Positions 55,990-63,334 are shown, counted from the stretch's first letter. The stretch is 64,000 nucleotides of DNA from Leptolyngbya sp. Prado105 (GCA_025454375.1 JALOOO010000001.1:19826-83825), one strand, 5' to 3'. A program made the numbers and translations. Notes: generated from the sequence alone by a model not told the origin.

Positions 55990-57171
55990 TCAAGGAATCA
56001 ACGGGTTGGACTTCTGCTCAATCTTAGCTCGATTCAATGCCGCAACTAAGCGATCGATCTGTCCTCTCTCATGAGTCGCCATTACCGTCATCCGAATTCG
56101 ACTCGTTGGCACTGTAGGCGGACGAATCGCAGGTGCAAAAATCCCTTCAGATTGTAAGCATTTGGCAGCTTCTAGCGCAGTCTGCACAGTTGAAAGTTGC
56201 CAGCAGAGAATTGGCGACTCTGAAGGAAGTAGCTCTAAATTTGAGAGTTGTGATTTGAGATAAGCAACGTTCTGCCAAAGCTGAGTTCGTCGCTCTTGCT
56301 CTTGCTGCACAATCCGAATCGCTGCTAATGCAGCAGCAGTATCAGCAGGAGAGAGTCCAGTCGTATAGATCCAAGTCGGCGCACGGTTTCTAAGAAAATC
56401 AATCAATTGCGCTGATCCAGCAATATAACCGCCTAAGCTTCCTAAGGCTTTGCTCAGCGTTCCCATTTGAACGATCGCACGTCCTGTACAGCCAAAATGC
56501 TCAATACATCCTGCACCCGTTGCTCCCATGACTCCAGTGGCATGAGCTTCATCGACTAGCACCATGCACTCAAACTCATCTGCTAAGTCTAAAATCTCTG
56601 GAAGCGGACAGAGATCACCATCCATACTAAATACGGTATCGGTGATGATCAAACTATGCTGAAAATGTTGGCGTTGTTGTTCTAGCTTCGTTCGCAGGTC
56701 TTGACTATCACAATGAGCATAGTCGATCGTCGTTGCGCCGCTTACGATCGCGCCATTTCGCAAGCTCGAATGGTTGTATTGATCCAAAAGAACTAAATCA
56801 CGCTTTCCCACTAAAGCCGCGATCGCTCCTAAATTTGCTAAATATCCCGAGCTAAACACGATCGCATCTTCTGTTTGTTTGAGGTGAGCGATCGCAGTTT
56901 CTAGCTCCTGGTGTAACGCTCGATGTCCTGTAATCAATCGCGAACCCGTACTTCCTGTTCCGTAGTTCCGAGTCGCTTCAATCGCAGCATTGATCAATCG
57001 ATCGTCGGTTGCTAGTCCCAAATAATCGTTACTTGCAAAATTCAGATAGTCTCGATCGTCAATTTGAATGACTGTACCCGGACGATCAATCGTTTTCGTT
57101 GATCGATGCCAGCCTGCTTTCTCGATCGACTTCAAAGATTTCTCGATCCAAGCATAAGGATCATTCTGCAT
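55990..57171 (-). CDS. bioF: 8-amino-7-oxononanoate synthase
   Basis: A 393-residue PLP enzyme of the alpha-oxoamine synthase family, condensing pimeloyl-ACP/CoA with alanine in biotin synthesis. Landmarks: [29 protein letters not shown], the aspartate segment [12 protein letters not shown], and the PLP lysine in [20 protein letters not shown]. The closely related KBL (2-amino-3-ketobutyrate CoA ligase) is a possible alternative. ATG 57171; the frame extends 8 codons upstream and overlaps the 71-aa gene. It is the last gene of a five-gene leftward cluster. Confidence 0.87.
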   Translation of the reverse strand: MQNDPYAWIEKSLKSIEKAGWHRSTKTIDRPGTVIQIDDRDYLNFASNDYLGLATDDRLINAAIEATRNYGTGSTGSRLITGHRALHQELETAIAHLKQTEDAIVFSSGYLANLGAIAALVGKRDLVLLDQYNHSSLRNGAIVSGATTIDYAHCDSQDLRTKLEQQRQHFQHSLIITDTVFSMDGDLCPLPEILDLADEFECMVLVDEAHATGVMGATGAGCIEHFGCTGRAIVQMGTLSKALGSLGGYIAGSAQLIDFLRNRAPTWIYTTGLSPADTAAALAAIRIVQQEQERRTQLWQNVAYLKSQLSNLELLPSESPILCWQLSTVQTALEAAKCLQSEGIFAPAIRPPTVPTSRIRMTVMATHERGQIDRLVAALNRAKIEQKSNPLIP

Positions 57172-57376
57172 CCGGTTGTTCTCTAATTTCGGCACTCTTG
57201 CCTCGAACAGGAGGCAATTTATCGACTAAGCCCATCTCAAAGGCGACATCCGGCAATTCTCCGGCGAGATAGCGACCGGGTTGAAAGACTTTACCTGGAG
57301 TGAAACACATTTGGCGCAATTGTACTGTCTCAGCCGGGAGAAACATTGTTCTAGATAGGCGACGTTCGATTCCCAT
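57161..57376 (-). CDS. 71-residue conserved-looking protein of unknown function
   Basis: A small soluble protein, [20 protein letters not shown] at the start, then [20 protein letters not shown] and a charged C-terminus. No domain recognised. It lies 11 bp after the DUF1823-like stop, and its stop overlaps bioF by 11 bp, which supports it as a real gene translated with its neighbours. Confidence 0.6.
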   Translation of the reverse strand: MGIERRLSRTMFLPAETVQLRQMCFTPGKVFQPGRYLAGELPDVAFEMGLVDKLPPVRGKSAEIREQPDAE

Positions 57377-57387
57377 GATTTCATCCT

Positions 57388-57741
57388 CTAAAGGCTAATT
57401 CCATGCTGCTGCATGTAGCTTAACAACCAGTTCGCCATTGTGGCACGTCGAGTTTTTCTCGGCACAAGCTCATCGACTTTGTAGCCGCCAAATCCCAGTT
57501 GTTCTTTTAAGAGTTGCTTATTTTCCTGCGAAATCGATCGTGTTAATTTCACAACCGCAGGGCGACTCTCGATAAAATTTGGCGCTTCAGGATAAGCTTC
57601 TTGCCAATCGGGTGCAACGGTTGCATCGTCATAGCCTAAGTAGTGACAGACCAAACGATTCGCGGTTTCATCATCGATCTCATCGTTGAGAATCGCCCAA
57701 ATCGTATCTGCATTTAACAGGGGGATATCAGACATAAGCAT
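57388..57741 (-). CDS. DUF1823-like cyanobacterial protein
   Basis: A 117-residue soluble protein. LNADTIWAILNDEIDDETAN and LVCHYLGYDDAT at the N-terminus and ENKQLLKEQLGFGGYKVDEL then RRATMANWLLSYMQ at the C-terminus match a family found only in cyanobacteria and plants (recalled as DUF1823). No catalytic motif is apparent. The start ATG overlaps the stop of the DUF4231 gene as TAATG; ATG 57735 is an alternative two codons in. Part of the leftward cluster ending in bioF. Confidence 0.75.
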   Translation of the reverse strand: MLMSDIPLLNADTIWAILNDEIDDETANRLVCHYLGYDDATVAPDWQEAYPEAPNFIESRPAVVKLTRSISQENKQLLKEQLGFGGYKVDELVPRKTRRATMANWLLSYMQQHGISL

Positions 57742-58310
57742 TATCCAGGAGGCAGGGTTTGGGAAGGTTGCGACTCGTCTCTGACGATCTGTTGCATTCC
57801 TTCTGTGACATACACTTCCACATCGCGTTGAATGATTGATTCAACTTGTTCACTAAAAATGGGGAACGCTTTGCGATGATCGTCGTAGGTTCGGTAGACA
57901 CCACTCAACTGCAAAAATTGCCAGCCTTGAGTTTTGAGCAATTCTGCGGATCTACGATAACTATACCAACGCTTACCGTACTGATTAAACTCCTCTAATG
58001 CAGTCCCGATCGCAATCATCGAACTAATACTCACGGTTGCAACCTTGATATAGCGCTCGATAATCCGATCTTCATTGAAGTTGAGTAAAACAATGAGTGG
58101 CAAAACTGCACTGAGAATAATCGTGAGTCTTCTGCTACTTTGATGTCGATCGCGCATTCGATTCGAGCGCCCTTCCATCCATAGCACTTGTTCGAGCCAG
58201 CGTAGCTTGAGATAGTCCTTGCCGGATTGGTCGATTTCGAGTCGATCGATCATGCCTTCAAAATTAGCCTGAAGTGTTGCGTTGTAGTCTTCTTTTGGTT
58301 TATCTGCCAT
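57741..58310 (-). CDS. DUF4231 (SLATT-like) two-helix membrane protein
   Basis: A 189-residue protein of the DUF4231 type: a cytoplasmic N-terminal helix region (YLKLRWLEQVLWMEGRSNRM), two closely spaced transmembrane helices (LTIILSAVLPLIVLLNF and VATVSISSMIAIGTALEEF) and a C-terminal helical region with YSYRRSAELLKTQGWQFLQL. Relatives (SLATT superfamily) are predicted pore-forming effectors in nucleotide-signalling conflict systems, but many lone family members have no such partner. ATG 58310; a GTG at 58319 is also possible. Stop overlaps the next start. Confidence 0.8.
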   Translation of the reverse strand: MADKPKEDYNATLQANFEGMIDRLEIDQSGKDYLKLRWLEQVLWMEGRSNRMRDRHQSSRRLTIILSAVLPLIVLLNFNEDRIIERYIKVATVSISSMIAIGTALEEFNQYGKRWYSYRRSAELLKTQGWQFLQLSGVYRTYDDHRKAFPIFSEQVESIIQRDVEVYVTEGMQQIVRDESQPSQTLPPG

Positions 58311-58319
58311 GCCACCCAC

Positions 58320-59171
58320 TCATCGAATTACATCAACAAATTTGCGAATACGCTCTAAATGTTCAATTGTAAATTCAGCATCGTTATGTTTTGCCCCTGG
58401 GATGAATAATAATTGTTTCGGGGTTGGAGTTGCATTATATAATTCCTGACTCATTGTAGAAGGAACGATTTCATCTGCATCGCCATGAATGAAGAAAGCG
58501 GGCATTTTTAGCGATCGCACTTTCTCGATCGAGTTAAATCGCTGGGTCAAAATAATTTCTAATGGAAAGATCCGAAAGTAAGGATTTCTCCCGGCCATAT
58601 CTTTGATTGAGGTGAAGGTGCTTTGTGTGATTAATGCTCTTGCTTCTGGGTGTTTTGCGGCAAGATCGATCGCAACGGCTCCTCCGATCGAATAGCCATA
58701 GATTGTGATTTGCCGGGGTGAAATTTTGCGGGTCTGAGTCAGATAGTTCCAAGCCGCCTCTGCGTCTGCGTAGACTTGCGCTTCTGAGGGAAATCCGCCT
58801 TCACTCTTAGCATAGCCGCGATAGCTAATCACCAGGACTGAGAATCCAAGCTGATGAATCCGATCCATCTGATCCATCCCGCCCAATGTGCCGCCATTGC
58901 CGTGAAAATACAGCACGGTTCCTAAAGTTGGATTGCTACCTTGGGCGTACCAGGCGTGGATTCGCTCGGATTTGCCCAACCAGTTTTTGATTGGAATCCA
59001 GACTTCTTCTGCACGAATCCCAAGATCCGCAGGCGTTTTATAGATCGTTGAGGTGGGAAAGAAAATAAATCGAGATTGAATCAAAAACAGGACAAGACAG
59101 ACGATCGCATAAATTCGCAATGCGATCGCCAGAATCTTCCAGAATAACTTTGGATGGAATTCCATTGACAT
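58320..59171 (-). CDS. Alpha/beta hydrolase (BAAT/YqiA-like serine hydrolase)
   Basis: A 283-residue hydrolase with an N-terminal hydrophobic anchor (LAIALRIYAIVCLVLFLIQS). Oxyanion region LYFHGNGGTLGGM, nucleophile elbow GYSIGGAVA (Ser), acid in HGDADEIVPS and the histidine in GAKHNDAE form a complete catalytic triad. Substrate unknown. The family includes carboxylesterases/dienelactone hydrolase-like enzymes of the membrane face. It heads the leftward cluster with DUF4231, DUF1823-like, the 71-aa gene and bioF; its role in biotin synthesis (a BioH-like demethylase of pimeloyl-ACP ester) is possible but unproven. Confidence 0.85.
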   Translation of the reverse strand: MSMEFHPKLFWKILAIALRIYAIVCLVLFLIQSRFIFFPTSTIYKTPADLGIRAEEVWIPIKNWLGKSERIHAWYAQGSNPTLGTVLYFHGNGGTLGGMDQMDRIHQLGFSVLVISYRGYAKSEGGFPSEAQVYADAEAAWNYLTQTRKISPRQITIYGYSIGGAVAIDLAAKHPEARALITQSTFTSIKDMAGRNPYFRIFPLEIILTQRFNSIEKVRSLKMPAFFIHGDADEIVPSTMSQELYNATPTPKQLLFIPGAKHNDAEFTIEHLERIRKFVDVIR

Positions 59172-59276
59172 CTAGCTTGAGAGTTCACCGCTCAACGATT
59201 CTAGAGTTTATTTCTGCGATTGGTTCACTCTCGATCGTATTTCAGGTTTTGTTATAGCGTGTGACTGAGCGTTTCG

Positions 59277-59465
59277 TATCACCGCAACATCAAGCGACTG
59301 ACCAAACCGATGATGGGATTCGGCTCATTCAACACAGCAAGACGAACCTTGAGCGGGATTGAAGCAATGAGTATGATTCGCAAAGGACAAGTGAAAGGAA
59401 TCAACAAAGGAGACAGTGTGTCTCAAGCGAAGTTTATCGAAGAACTCTTTGGAATGAGTGCTTAA
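59277..59465 (+). pseudogene. 3' remnant of an IS6-family transposase
   Basis: 62 codons to a TAA at 59463: begins YHRNIKRLTKPMMGFGSFNT and continues through ARRTLSGIEAMSMIRKGQV to EELFGMSA. This is the C-terminal end of IS6/IS240-type DDE transposases (RFKPMMGF-SF-TA and EAM-MIRKGQ). The upstream two thirds, including the DDE residues, and any terminal inverted repeats are missing. The remnant sits at the left edge of the toxin-antitoxin island. Confidence 0.85.
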
Positions 59466-59518
59466 CGGAATGCGAACGAGTTGCTTCGTTTTTCACTAAA
59501 AAGTATTTGCGACACAAC

Positions 59519-59579
59519 CTGCTAAGTTTGGTTCTAGCTGTTGGATGTATTCGTCAGGGATGTCGATCGTGATTTGCAT
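59519..59579 (-). pseudogene. Truncated UPF0175 antitoxin gene (first 20 codons)
   Basis: Starts ATG at 59579 and reads MQITIDIPDEYIQQLEPNLA, identical in protein to the first 20 residues of the intact UPF0175 gene at 60290-60559, then breaks off at 59519 in unrelated sequence. It lies within the 145-bp direct repeat shared with 60499-60643. Confidence 0.85.
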
Positions 59580-59663
59580 GAGTTGAGTGATGAGAAGAGA
59601 TGATTTGATTTTAACTTGAGGTTTTCTTTTGCCGGATCTCTTCAGCGGCTTTGCGAATGCCTT
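59519..59663. repeat. 145-bp direct repeat, copy A
   Basis: Matches 60499-60643 in 142 of 145 positions (mismatches near 59556, 59614 and 59659). It spans the 5' end of a UPF0175 gene, the intergenic DNA before it, and the 3' end of a TIR-type gene. Its right part (59604-59670) also matches 61443-61509. Confidence 0.92.
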
Positions 59664-59670
59664 GGGCGAT
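59611..59670 (-). pseudogene. Remnant 3' end of a TIR-domain gene, copy A
   Basis: Read leftward it codes AIAQGIRKAAEEIRQKKTSS then a stop, the exact C-terminal sequence of the intact TIR gene at 61450-62052. Upstream of 59670 the similarity ends. It marks a lost gene copy. Confidence 0.85.
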
Positions 59671-59770
59671 AGCGCTTTTGTGGAGTTTGGCGATCGTGCT
59701 TTTGTTCTGTTGCCTGTTTCTAGATTTCCGGTACGGTTTGACGAGCGATATCTAAGAGATCGTAATTGTT

Positions 59771-60280
59771 CTACCCTTGAGCATTAGAGAACTGATCGAG
59801 CAGGGCTTGAATGAGTTTGGGAGAGGCACGGAAATTTGTTTCTTGTAAGAGTCGTTCTAGAGTCTCTGAGAAGTTAATCCAGTTTCGTTTTGCGGCTTCG
59901 CCCAGAATTCCTAGCATTCCAGTGATGTTGATGCCTAGAGTTTGAGCAGTTTGACGGGCATCGAGATCATCCACAATAAGCAAATCGGCGCTTAAAGACT
60001 GAGCAAGAAGAATTGCTGCTTGTTCTCCAGAATCAAGTCGCTGTAGGAGAGTGCGAACATTCGTTGGAACGAAGCGAGTGTCGTTTGAAACAGGATGGAT
60101 TTCTAGCCAATTTGGAGGAGCAGCAATCCAATTTTGTAGTTCAAGTGGTGCGCCTGGATTTTGCATTTCAGCTTGAACAACGTCAGGAATAATAATGCGT
60201 TGATAGAGACGCGGCAGGAGGTCTAGCTGATCGATGAGAAGTAGATAAAGAATTGGGGAGGTATCAGAGACAATAATCAT
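59771..60280 (-). CDS. DUF3368 PIN-domain toxin, pair 1
   Basis: A 169-residue PIN-superfamily protein of the DUF3368 family, predicted RNase toxin. Acidic site residues: Asp6 in IIVSDTSPIL, Glu in LDSGEQAAIL, Asp pair in LLIVDDLDARQTA. A C-terminal helix region, RLLQETNFRASPKLIQALL, is shared with the other DUF3368 proteins here. It lies 9 bp after its UPF0175 partner on the same strand, a classical antitoxin-first arrangement. Sequence identity to the other two DUF3368 proteins in the island is low, so it is not a recent duplicate of them. Confidence 0.88.
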   Translation of the reverse strand: MIIVSDTSPILYLLLIDQLDLLPRLYQRIIIPDVVQAEMQNPGAPLELQNWIAAPPNWLEIHPVSNDTRFVPTNVRTLLQRLDSGEQAAILLAQSLSADLLIVDDLDARQTAQTLGINITGMLGILGEAAKRNWINFSETLERLLQETNFRASPKLIQALLDQFSNAQG

Positions 60281-60289
60281 TGATATGTT

Positions 60290-60559
60290 CTAGCTTTGTT
60301 CTCCAAGGACTCGCTGGAGTGTCTGTAAGTCTTGGTTGAAGTCATTAATCGTGTAATGGAGATAGGCTTGATGTTGCTTGAGAAAAGCATCGATTTGAAA
60401 TCGATCGAGTTTAAGGATGCGCCCGACTTCTGCATGGGTGAGGCGTTGATCTTTGTAAGCCTCTACGACAAGAGTTTCGAGAACTTGCTGAGGCAGGTCT
60501 GCTAAGTTTGGTTCTAGCTGTTGGATGTATTCGTCGGGGATGTCGATCGTGATTTGCAT
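60290..60559 (-). CDS. UPF0175 antitoxin, pair 1
   Basis: An 89-residue UPF0175 protein: an N-terminal beta strand MQITIDIPDEYIQQL followed by a helix-turn-helix-like part, RLTHAEVGRILKLDRFQIDA, and an acidic C-terminal helix (YTINDFNQDLQTLQRVL) that would contact the toxin. It immediately precedes the DUF3368 gene. Its first 60 bp and upstream region are duplicated at 59519-59663. Confidence 0.87.
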   Translation of the reverse strand: MQITIDIPDEYIQQLEPNLADLPQQVLETLVVEAYKDQRLTHAEVGRILKLDRFQIDAFLKQHQAYLHYTINDFNQDLQTLQRVLGEQS

Positions 60560-60643
60560 GAGTTGAGTGATGAGAAGAGATGATTTGATTTTAGCTTGAG
60601 GTTTTCTTTTGCCGGATCTCTTCAGCGGCTTTGCGAATACCTT
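60499..60643. repeat. 145-bp direct repeat, copy B
   Basis: Partner of 59519-59663, exactly 980 bp apart. The 980-bp unit from one copy to the next contains the complete UPF0175/DUF3368 pair 1, so a duplication or deletion of that pair by recombination between the repeats is directly indicated. Confidence 0.92.
60591..60643 (-). pseudogene. Remnant 3' end of a TIR-domain gene, copy B
   Basis: Codes GIRKAAEEIRQKKTSS and stop, identical to the TIR C-terminus, then diverges upstream of 60643. Second of two scraps left of the intact gene. Confidence 0.85.
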
Positions 60644-60669
60644 CGATCGTGTGATTGTTTTACTCTTTG

Positions 60670-61155
60670 CTATTCTTCGCCTGCCATTTGGAGCACTTGT
60701 TGATAAAATGCAGGGCTTATCCAGGTTCCCTGGTCGATTAATCCGTTTAGCAAGGGAGAAACTTCGCTGATGATTCTTTGCTCTCTGGCAAGAAGCAGAA
60801 TTCCAATCGTTCCAATGATTGGTAATCCTAGAGTTTGAGCAAGGTTGCGTCCTGCTCTTTCATCCATAAGCAATCGATCAGCTTGTAATTCTTCTGCGAG
60901 TGCAATTGCAGCGCATTCACCTCGATCGAGTCCAGGAGTTTTTAGAAGTTGTTCAACTCTTTCGGTCTGCTGAACAGGTCGTATTTCAATCCAAGTTGCA
61001 TTCGGAATCAACAGTGTGGCGGGATGGTTTTCGGTTGTGAGTTCTGCGTGAACAGTTGGTGGGATGAGGATCTTGGTAAAGAGGGAAGATAACAAATCGA
61101 GGCGATCGATTTTGGCAAGTTCGCTGAGGGGTGTGGTGTTGGAAACAATGATCAC
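60670..61155 (-). CDS. DUF3368 PIN-domain toxin, pair 2
   Basis: A 161-residue PIN-superfamily protein. The first acidic position is Asn (IIVSNTTPLSEL), then Glu in LDRGECAAIAL and Asp-Glu in LLMDERAGRNLAQTLG, usual for this family. GTG start at 61155, 2 bp after the stop of the partner UPF0175 gene, so the pair is tightly coupled. Predicted ribonuclease toxin; RNA target unknown. Confidence 0.88.
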   Translation of the reverse strand: MIIVSNTTPLSELAKIDRLDLLSSLFTKILIPPTVHAELTTENHPATLLIPNATWIEIRPVQQTERVEQLLKTPGLDRGECAAIALAEELQADRLLMDERAGRNLAQTLGLPIIGTIGILLLAREQRIISEVSPLLNGLIDQGTWISPAFYQQVLQMAGEE

Positions 61156-61157
61156 GA

Positions 61158-61418
61158 TTAGAGCAGATTGCGGGTTTCAGCGATTTCTTGAGCGAGTTCT
61201 TCTGGAGTTTGTTCTGGAAAAGGTGAGATTTTGTACTGTGCCATTAAATCCAGAATTTCTAAACGGCTGAGGTTGAGACTCTGCGCTGCGTAACCTGTGC
61301 TAATGCTGCCGTGGCGTAAGAGTTCCATGATGTATGATTCACGCGCTTTGGATTCTGCTTGCTGACGAATAGCATCGTCTAATTGAATGTCTGAGGAGAG
61401 GTCGATCGTGATTCGCAT
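61158..61418 (-). CDS. UPF0175 antitoxin, pair 2
   Basis: An 86-residue UPF0175-type protein: MRITIDLSSDIQLDDAIRQQ at the N-terminus, an HTH-like centre (GSISTGYAAQSLNLSRLEIL) and a C-terminal EQTPEELAQEIAETRNLL. It is more divergent than the other two antitoxins. ATG 61418, 31 bp after the TIR gene's stop, and 2 bp ahead of the toxin gene. Likely autoregulates the operon. Confidence 0.82.
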   Translation of the reverse strand: MRITIDLSSDIQLDDAIRQQAESKARESYIMELLRHGSISTGYAAQSLNLSRLEILDLMAQYKISPFPEQTPEELAQEIAETRNLL

Positions 61419-61442
61419 CGGTCGAATAATGAAAAGGGCTAG

Positions 61443-61509
61443 TTTGATTTTAGCTTGAGGTTTTCTTTTGCCGGATCTCTTCGGCGGCTTTGCGAATGCC
61501 TTGGGCGAT
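61443..61509. repeat. 67-bp repeat, copy C (3' end of the intact TIR gene)
   Basis: Matches 59604-59670 in 65 of 67 positions and most of 60584-60643. This copy is inside the intact TIR gene and is presumably the source of the other two. Confidence 0.9.
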
Positions 61510-62052
61510 CGCTAAAAATGCTTGATTGTTCCAAGTTGTGACGGCTTTTGCGCCTGCTCCGTGAGCGATGGGGAGCGCTTGGAGTTTGCCAAAGGGGGCG
61601 GATTCCCAGTCGCAGGGTTTGAGGAGGATGGGGATGATGCGGGCTTTGCCTTGGGTGTGACGATCGAGCGCGCGAGTGAGTTCTGTTTCGTAGCAGTAGT
61701 CGGAGGCGAGGAAGTTGGCGCTGATGAGGAGCAGGATGATGTCGGCGGTGTTGAGGTGAGCGTCGATCGCGGTTGCCCGTTCGGTTCCAGCGGTGATGTC
61801 GCGATTATGCCAAGCCGTGATAATTCCTTGGTGTTGAAGGAGTTTGAGATGTTTGTCGAGTTCGTCGCGGAGGGTTTCGTCTGCGTGGGCGTAGGAGTAG
61901 AAGAGAGTGAGGGAGCCAGGTTGAGGGGAGGGGCTGACGTTGGAGCTAGATTTGGCAGAGGGTTGCATGTGAGCAATCTGGTTGCCTTGAACTGTTTCGG
62001 CAAGGTTGCCAATGTTTGCACCGCGAAGATCAAATTTAGGAGCGTCTGACAT
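61450..62052 (-). CDS. TIR-domain protein with N-terminal VQGNQ motif
   Basis: A 200-residue protein. Residues about 8-27 carry DLRGANIGNLAETVQGNQIA, a short conserved tag; a Ser/Pro linker follows; residues about 46-190 form a TIR domain: LTLFYSYAHADETLRDELDK (box 1), ADIILLLISANFLASDYCYE with the catalytic-type Glu in CYETELTRAL, and IIPILLKPCDW. Bacterial TIR domains commonly degrade NAD+ or make cyclic ADP-ribose signals in phage defence. No partner effector is fused. ATG 62052. It is followed by UPF0175/DUF3368 pair 2 and preceded by toxin remnants. Confidence 0.88.
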   Translation of the reverse strand: MSDAPKFDLRGANIGNLAETVQGNQIAHMQPSAKSSSNVSPSPQPGSLTLFYSYAHADETLRDELDKHLKLLQHQGIITAWHNRDITAGTERATAIDAHLNTADIILLLISANFLASDYCYETELTRALDRHTQGKARIIPILLKPCDWESAPFGKLQALPIAHGAGAKAVTTWNNQAFLAIAQGIRKAAEEIRQKKTSS

Positions 62053-62065
62053 TGCGATTGTAGTC

Positions 62066-62146
62066 CTAAATCAGTTGCTGAACGAGAGTTTGAGAGACGT
62101 GGAAAGAGGTTTGCTGAAGTTGTACGATCGCGGTTGAGCAATCAAT
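62066..62146 (-). pseudogene. C-terminal scrap of a DUF3368 toxin
   Basis: The frame reads STAIVQLQQTSFHVSQTLVQ then QLI and a stop. It aligns with the C-termini of the island's intact toxins (RLLQETNFRASPKLIQALL and DRLIQEAGFRVSQALYDRAL). It directly follows the orphan UPF0175 gene, exactly where its toxin partner should be, so a deletion has removed about 140 codons of that toxin. Confidence 0.72.
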
Positions 62147-62158
62147 AAATTTACTATT

Positions 62159-62413
62159 TCAGAGGACTCGATCGAGAGCTTGGATGTCTTGCTGAACGTC
62201 TTCTAAGGTGAGAGAATGCATGGCTCCGTTTTCCTTGAGGAAAGCATCAGTTGCAAGATAGGAGGGGAGATTCAGCAGATGTTGAACTTCGGCGGCGGTG
62301 ATGAGGTGGTTGGTGTAGGCTTCGAGGGCGATCGCTTCGAGGGCGCGTTGGGAGAGACGGGAGAGATGAGGTTGCAGACGGTGTTCGAGATCGGGGGGAA
62401 TGGGGATATTCAT
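62159..62413 (-). CDS. Orphan UPF0175-type antitoxin
   Basis: An 84-residue protein: MNIPIPPDLEHRLQPHLSRL, then an HTH-like segment (LITAAEVQHLLNLPSYLATD) and LTLEDVQQDIQALDRVL, similar in layout to the antitoxin of pair 1. ATG 62413 overlaps the TGA of the upstream mini-ORF (ATGA). The frame is open back to 62518 but that part is arginine-rich and out of family. Its toxin is reduced to a remnant at 62066-62146. Confidence 0.8.
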   Translation of the reverse strand: MNIPIPPDLEHRLQPHLSRLSQRALEAIALEAYTNHLITAAEVQHLLNLPSYLATDAFLKENGAMHSLTLEDVQQDIQALDRVL

Positions 62414-62502
62414 TGGGGTTCCTCCGGTTGGGTGAGTTGATTGCCTTGGACTTCGTGGGCGAGATTCGCGATCGTGGCTCCTCTTAGATCGTAGGTGATA
62501 TT
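62410..62502 (-). other. Mini-ORF with DLRGA...VQGNQ motif, start codon lost
   Basis: The frame reads NITYDLRGATIANLAHEVQG then NQLTQPEEPQ and stop. It shares DLRGA-x-I-x-NLA-xx-VQGNQ with the TIR N-terminus. The frame stays open to 62554 without ATG, GTG or TTG, so it is probably a decayed or truncated gene. Its stop overlaps the orphan antitoxin's start. Confidence 0.65.
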
Positions 62503-62573
62503 TGAGCGTACACTGCATGAAGCGAAGCTACCGCTGTTGTGGCTGGAGGCACGATTTCAATCATCAGAGGGGG

Positions 62574-63059
62574 TCACTCGCCTGCTTCTTGAAGGGCGCG
62601 ATCGTACAATGCTTGACTAACCCGAAACCCTGCTTCCTGAATGAGACGGTCGAGAATGGGTTGAATTTCAGGAATGAGTTTTTGTGCTTTTGCATTGACC
62701 AAAATGCCGATAATGCCTCGCATTTTGATACCGTGTTGGGTGGCAATGCTTCTGCCAAGTCGTTCATCAATCAGAAGTCGATCGACGTTGAGTTCAATCG
62801 CTAGCGCAATTGCAGCGGCTTCTCCGGGGTCGAGCGTTTGATTGAGTGTTTGTAGAAGGGGTAGATTGTTTGGACTTTGAACTTGCAGCCATCCGCTTGT
62901 GATGGAGGTGGAGATGATAGGTTGGATTTCTTGCAGGCGCATGAGTTCTATTTGAACGATCGGTGGAATGAAAATGGTTGGGTAGAGGGTTTGCAGCAGA
63001 GAGAGTTCACCAATGACTGCTAGATTGCTTAGGGGTGAGGTGTTACTGACAATGAGCAT
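62574..63059 (-). CDS. DUF3368 PIN-domain toxin, pair 3
   Basis: A 161-residue PIN-superfamily protein: MLIVSNTSPLSNLAVIGELS, Glu in LDPGEAAAIAL, acidic pair in LLIDERLGRSIATQHG, and the C-terminal LIQEAGFRVSQALYDRAL. The ATG at 63059 overlaps the antitoxin stop as TAATG. Predicted endoribonuclease toxin. It is closer to pair 2's toxin than to pair 1's by eye. Confidence 0.88.
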   Translation of the reverse strand: MLIVSNTSPLSNLAVIGELSLLQTLYPTIFIPPIVQIELMRLQEIQPIISTSITSGWLQVQSPNNLPLLQTLNQTLDPGEAAAIALAIELNVDRLLIDERLGRSIATQHGIKMRGIIGILVNAKAQKLIPEIQPILDRLIQEAGFRVSQALYDRALQEAGE

Positions 63060-63295
63060 TACCAGCCATCCTGACGTAAACTGTTGAGGTCTTCTTCTAG
63101 GTCTTCAACATCATAATGAACACAGATGCCGCGACTTGCGATCAATCGTTGAAATTCGATTTGATGGAGTCCGGCAAGTTGACTAGCACTACCAAGAGTG
63201 ATGCGTTCTTGTTGGAAAAGCGCGATCGCGAGTTCGATACGAAGTTCGGCTTCGCTGAGGTGAAGAGAGTCGGGAAGGTCGATCGTGATTTGCAT
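63059..63295 (-). CDS. UPF0175 antitoxin, pair 3
   Basis: A 78-residue UPF0175 protein: MQITIDLPDSLHLSEAELRI, HTH-like centre (RITLGSASQLAGLHQIEFQR) and the C-terminal VHYDVEDLEEDLNSLRQ acidic helix. The stop overlaps the toxin start. The upstream gene (63335-63745) ends 39 bp away on the same strand. Confidence 0.88.
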   Translation of the reverse strand: MQITIDLPDSLHLSEAELRIELAIALFQQERITLGSASQLAGLHQIEFQRLIASRGICVHYDVEDLEEDLNSLRQDGW

Positions 63296-63334
63296 GGTTT
63301 TGGCTCCTGTGGTGGCTCTACTTCACGTCTTCGC

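Noticed and set aside
61522-62049. 175-codon rightward open frame (Gly/Val/Glu-rich) opposite the TIR gene
   Set aside because: It is an exact antisense shadow of the TIR coding frame with composition dictated by that frame; no ribosome site and no family resemblance.
61512-62141. 209-codon leftward frame overlapping the TIR gene
   Set aside because: Ser/Thr/Pro-rich shadow in another frame; the TIR frame has real domain motifs.
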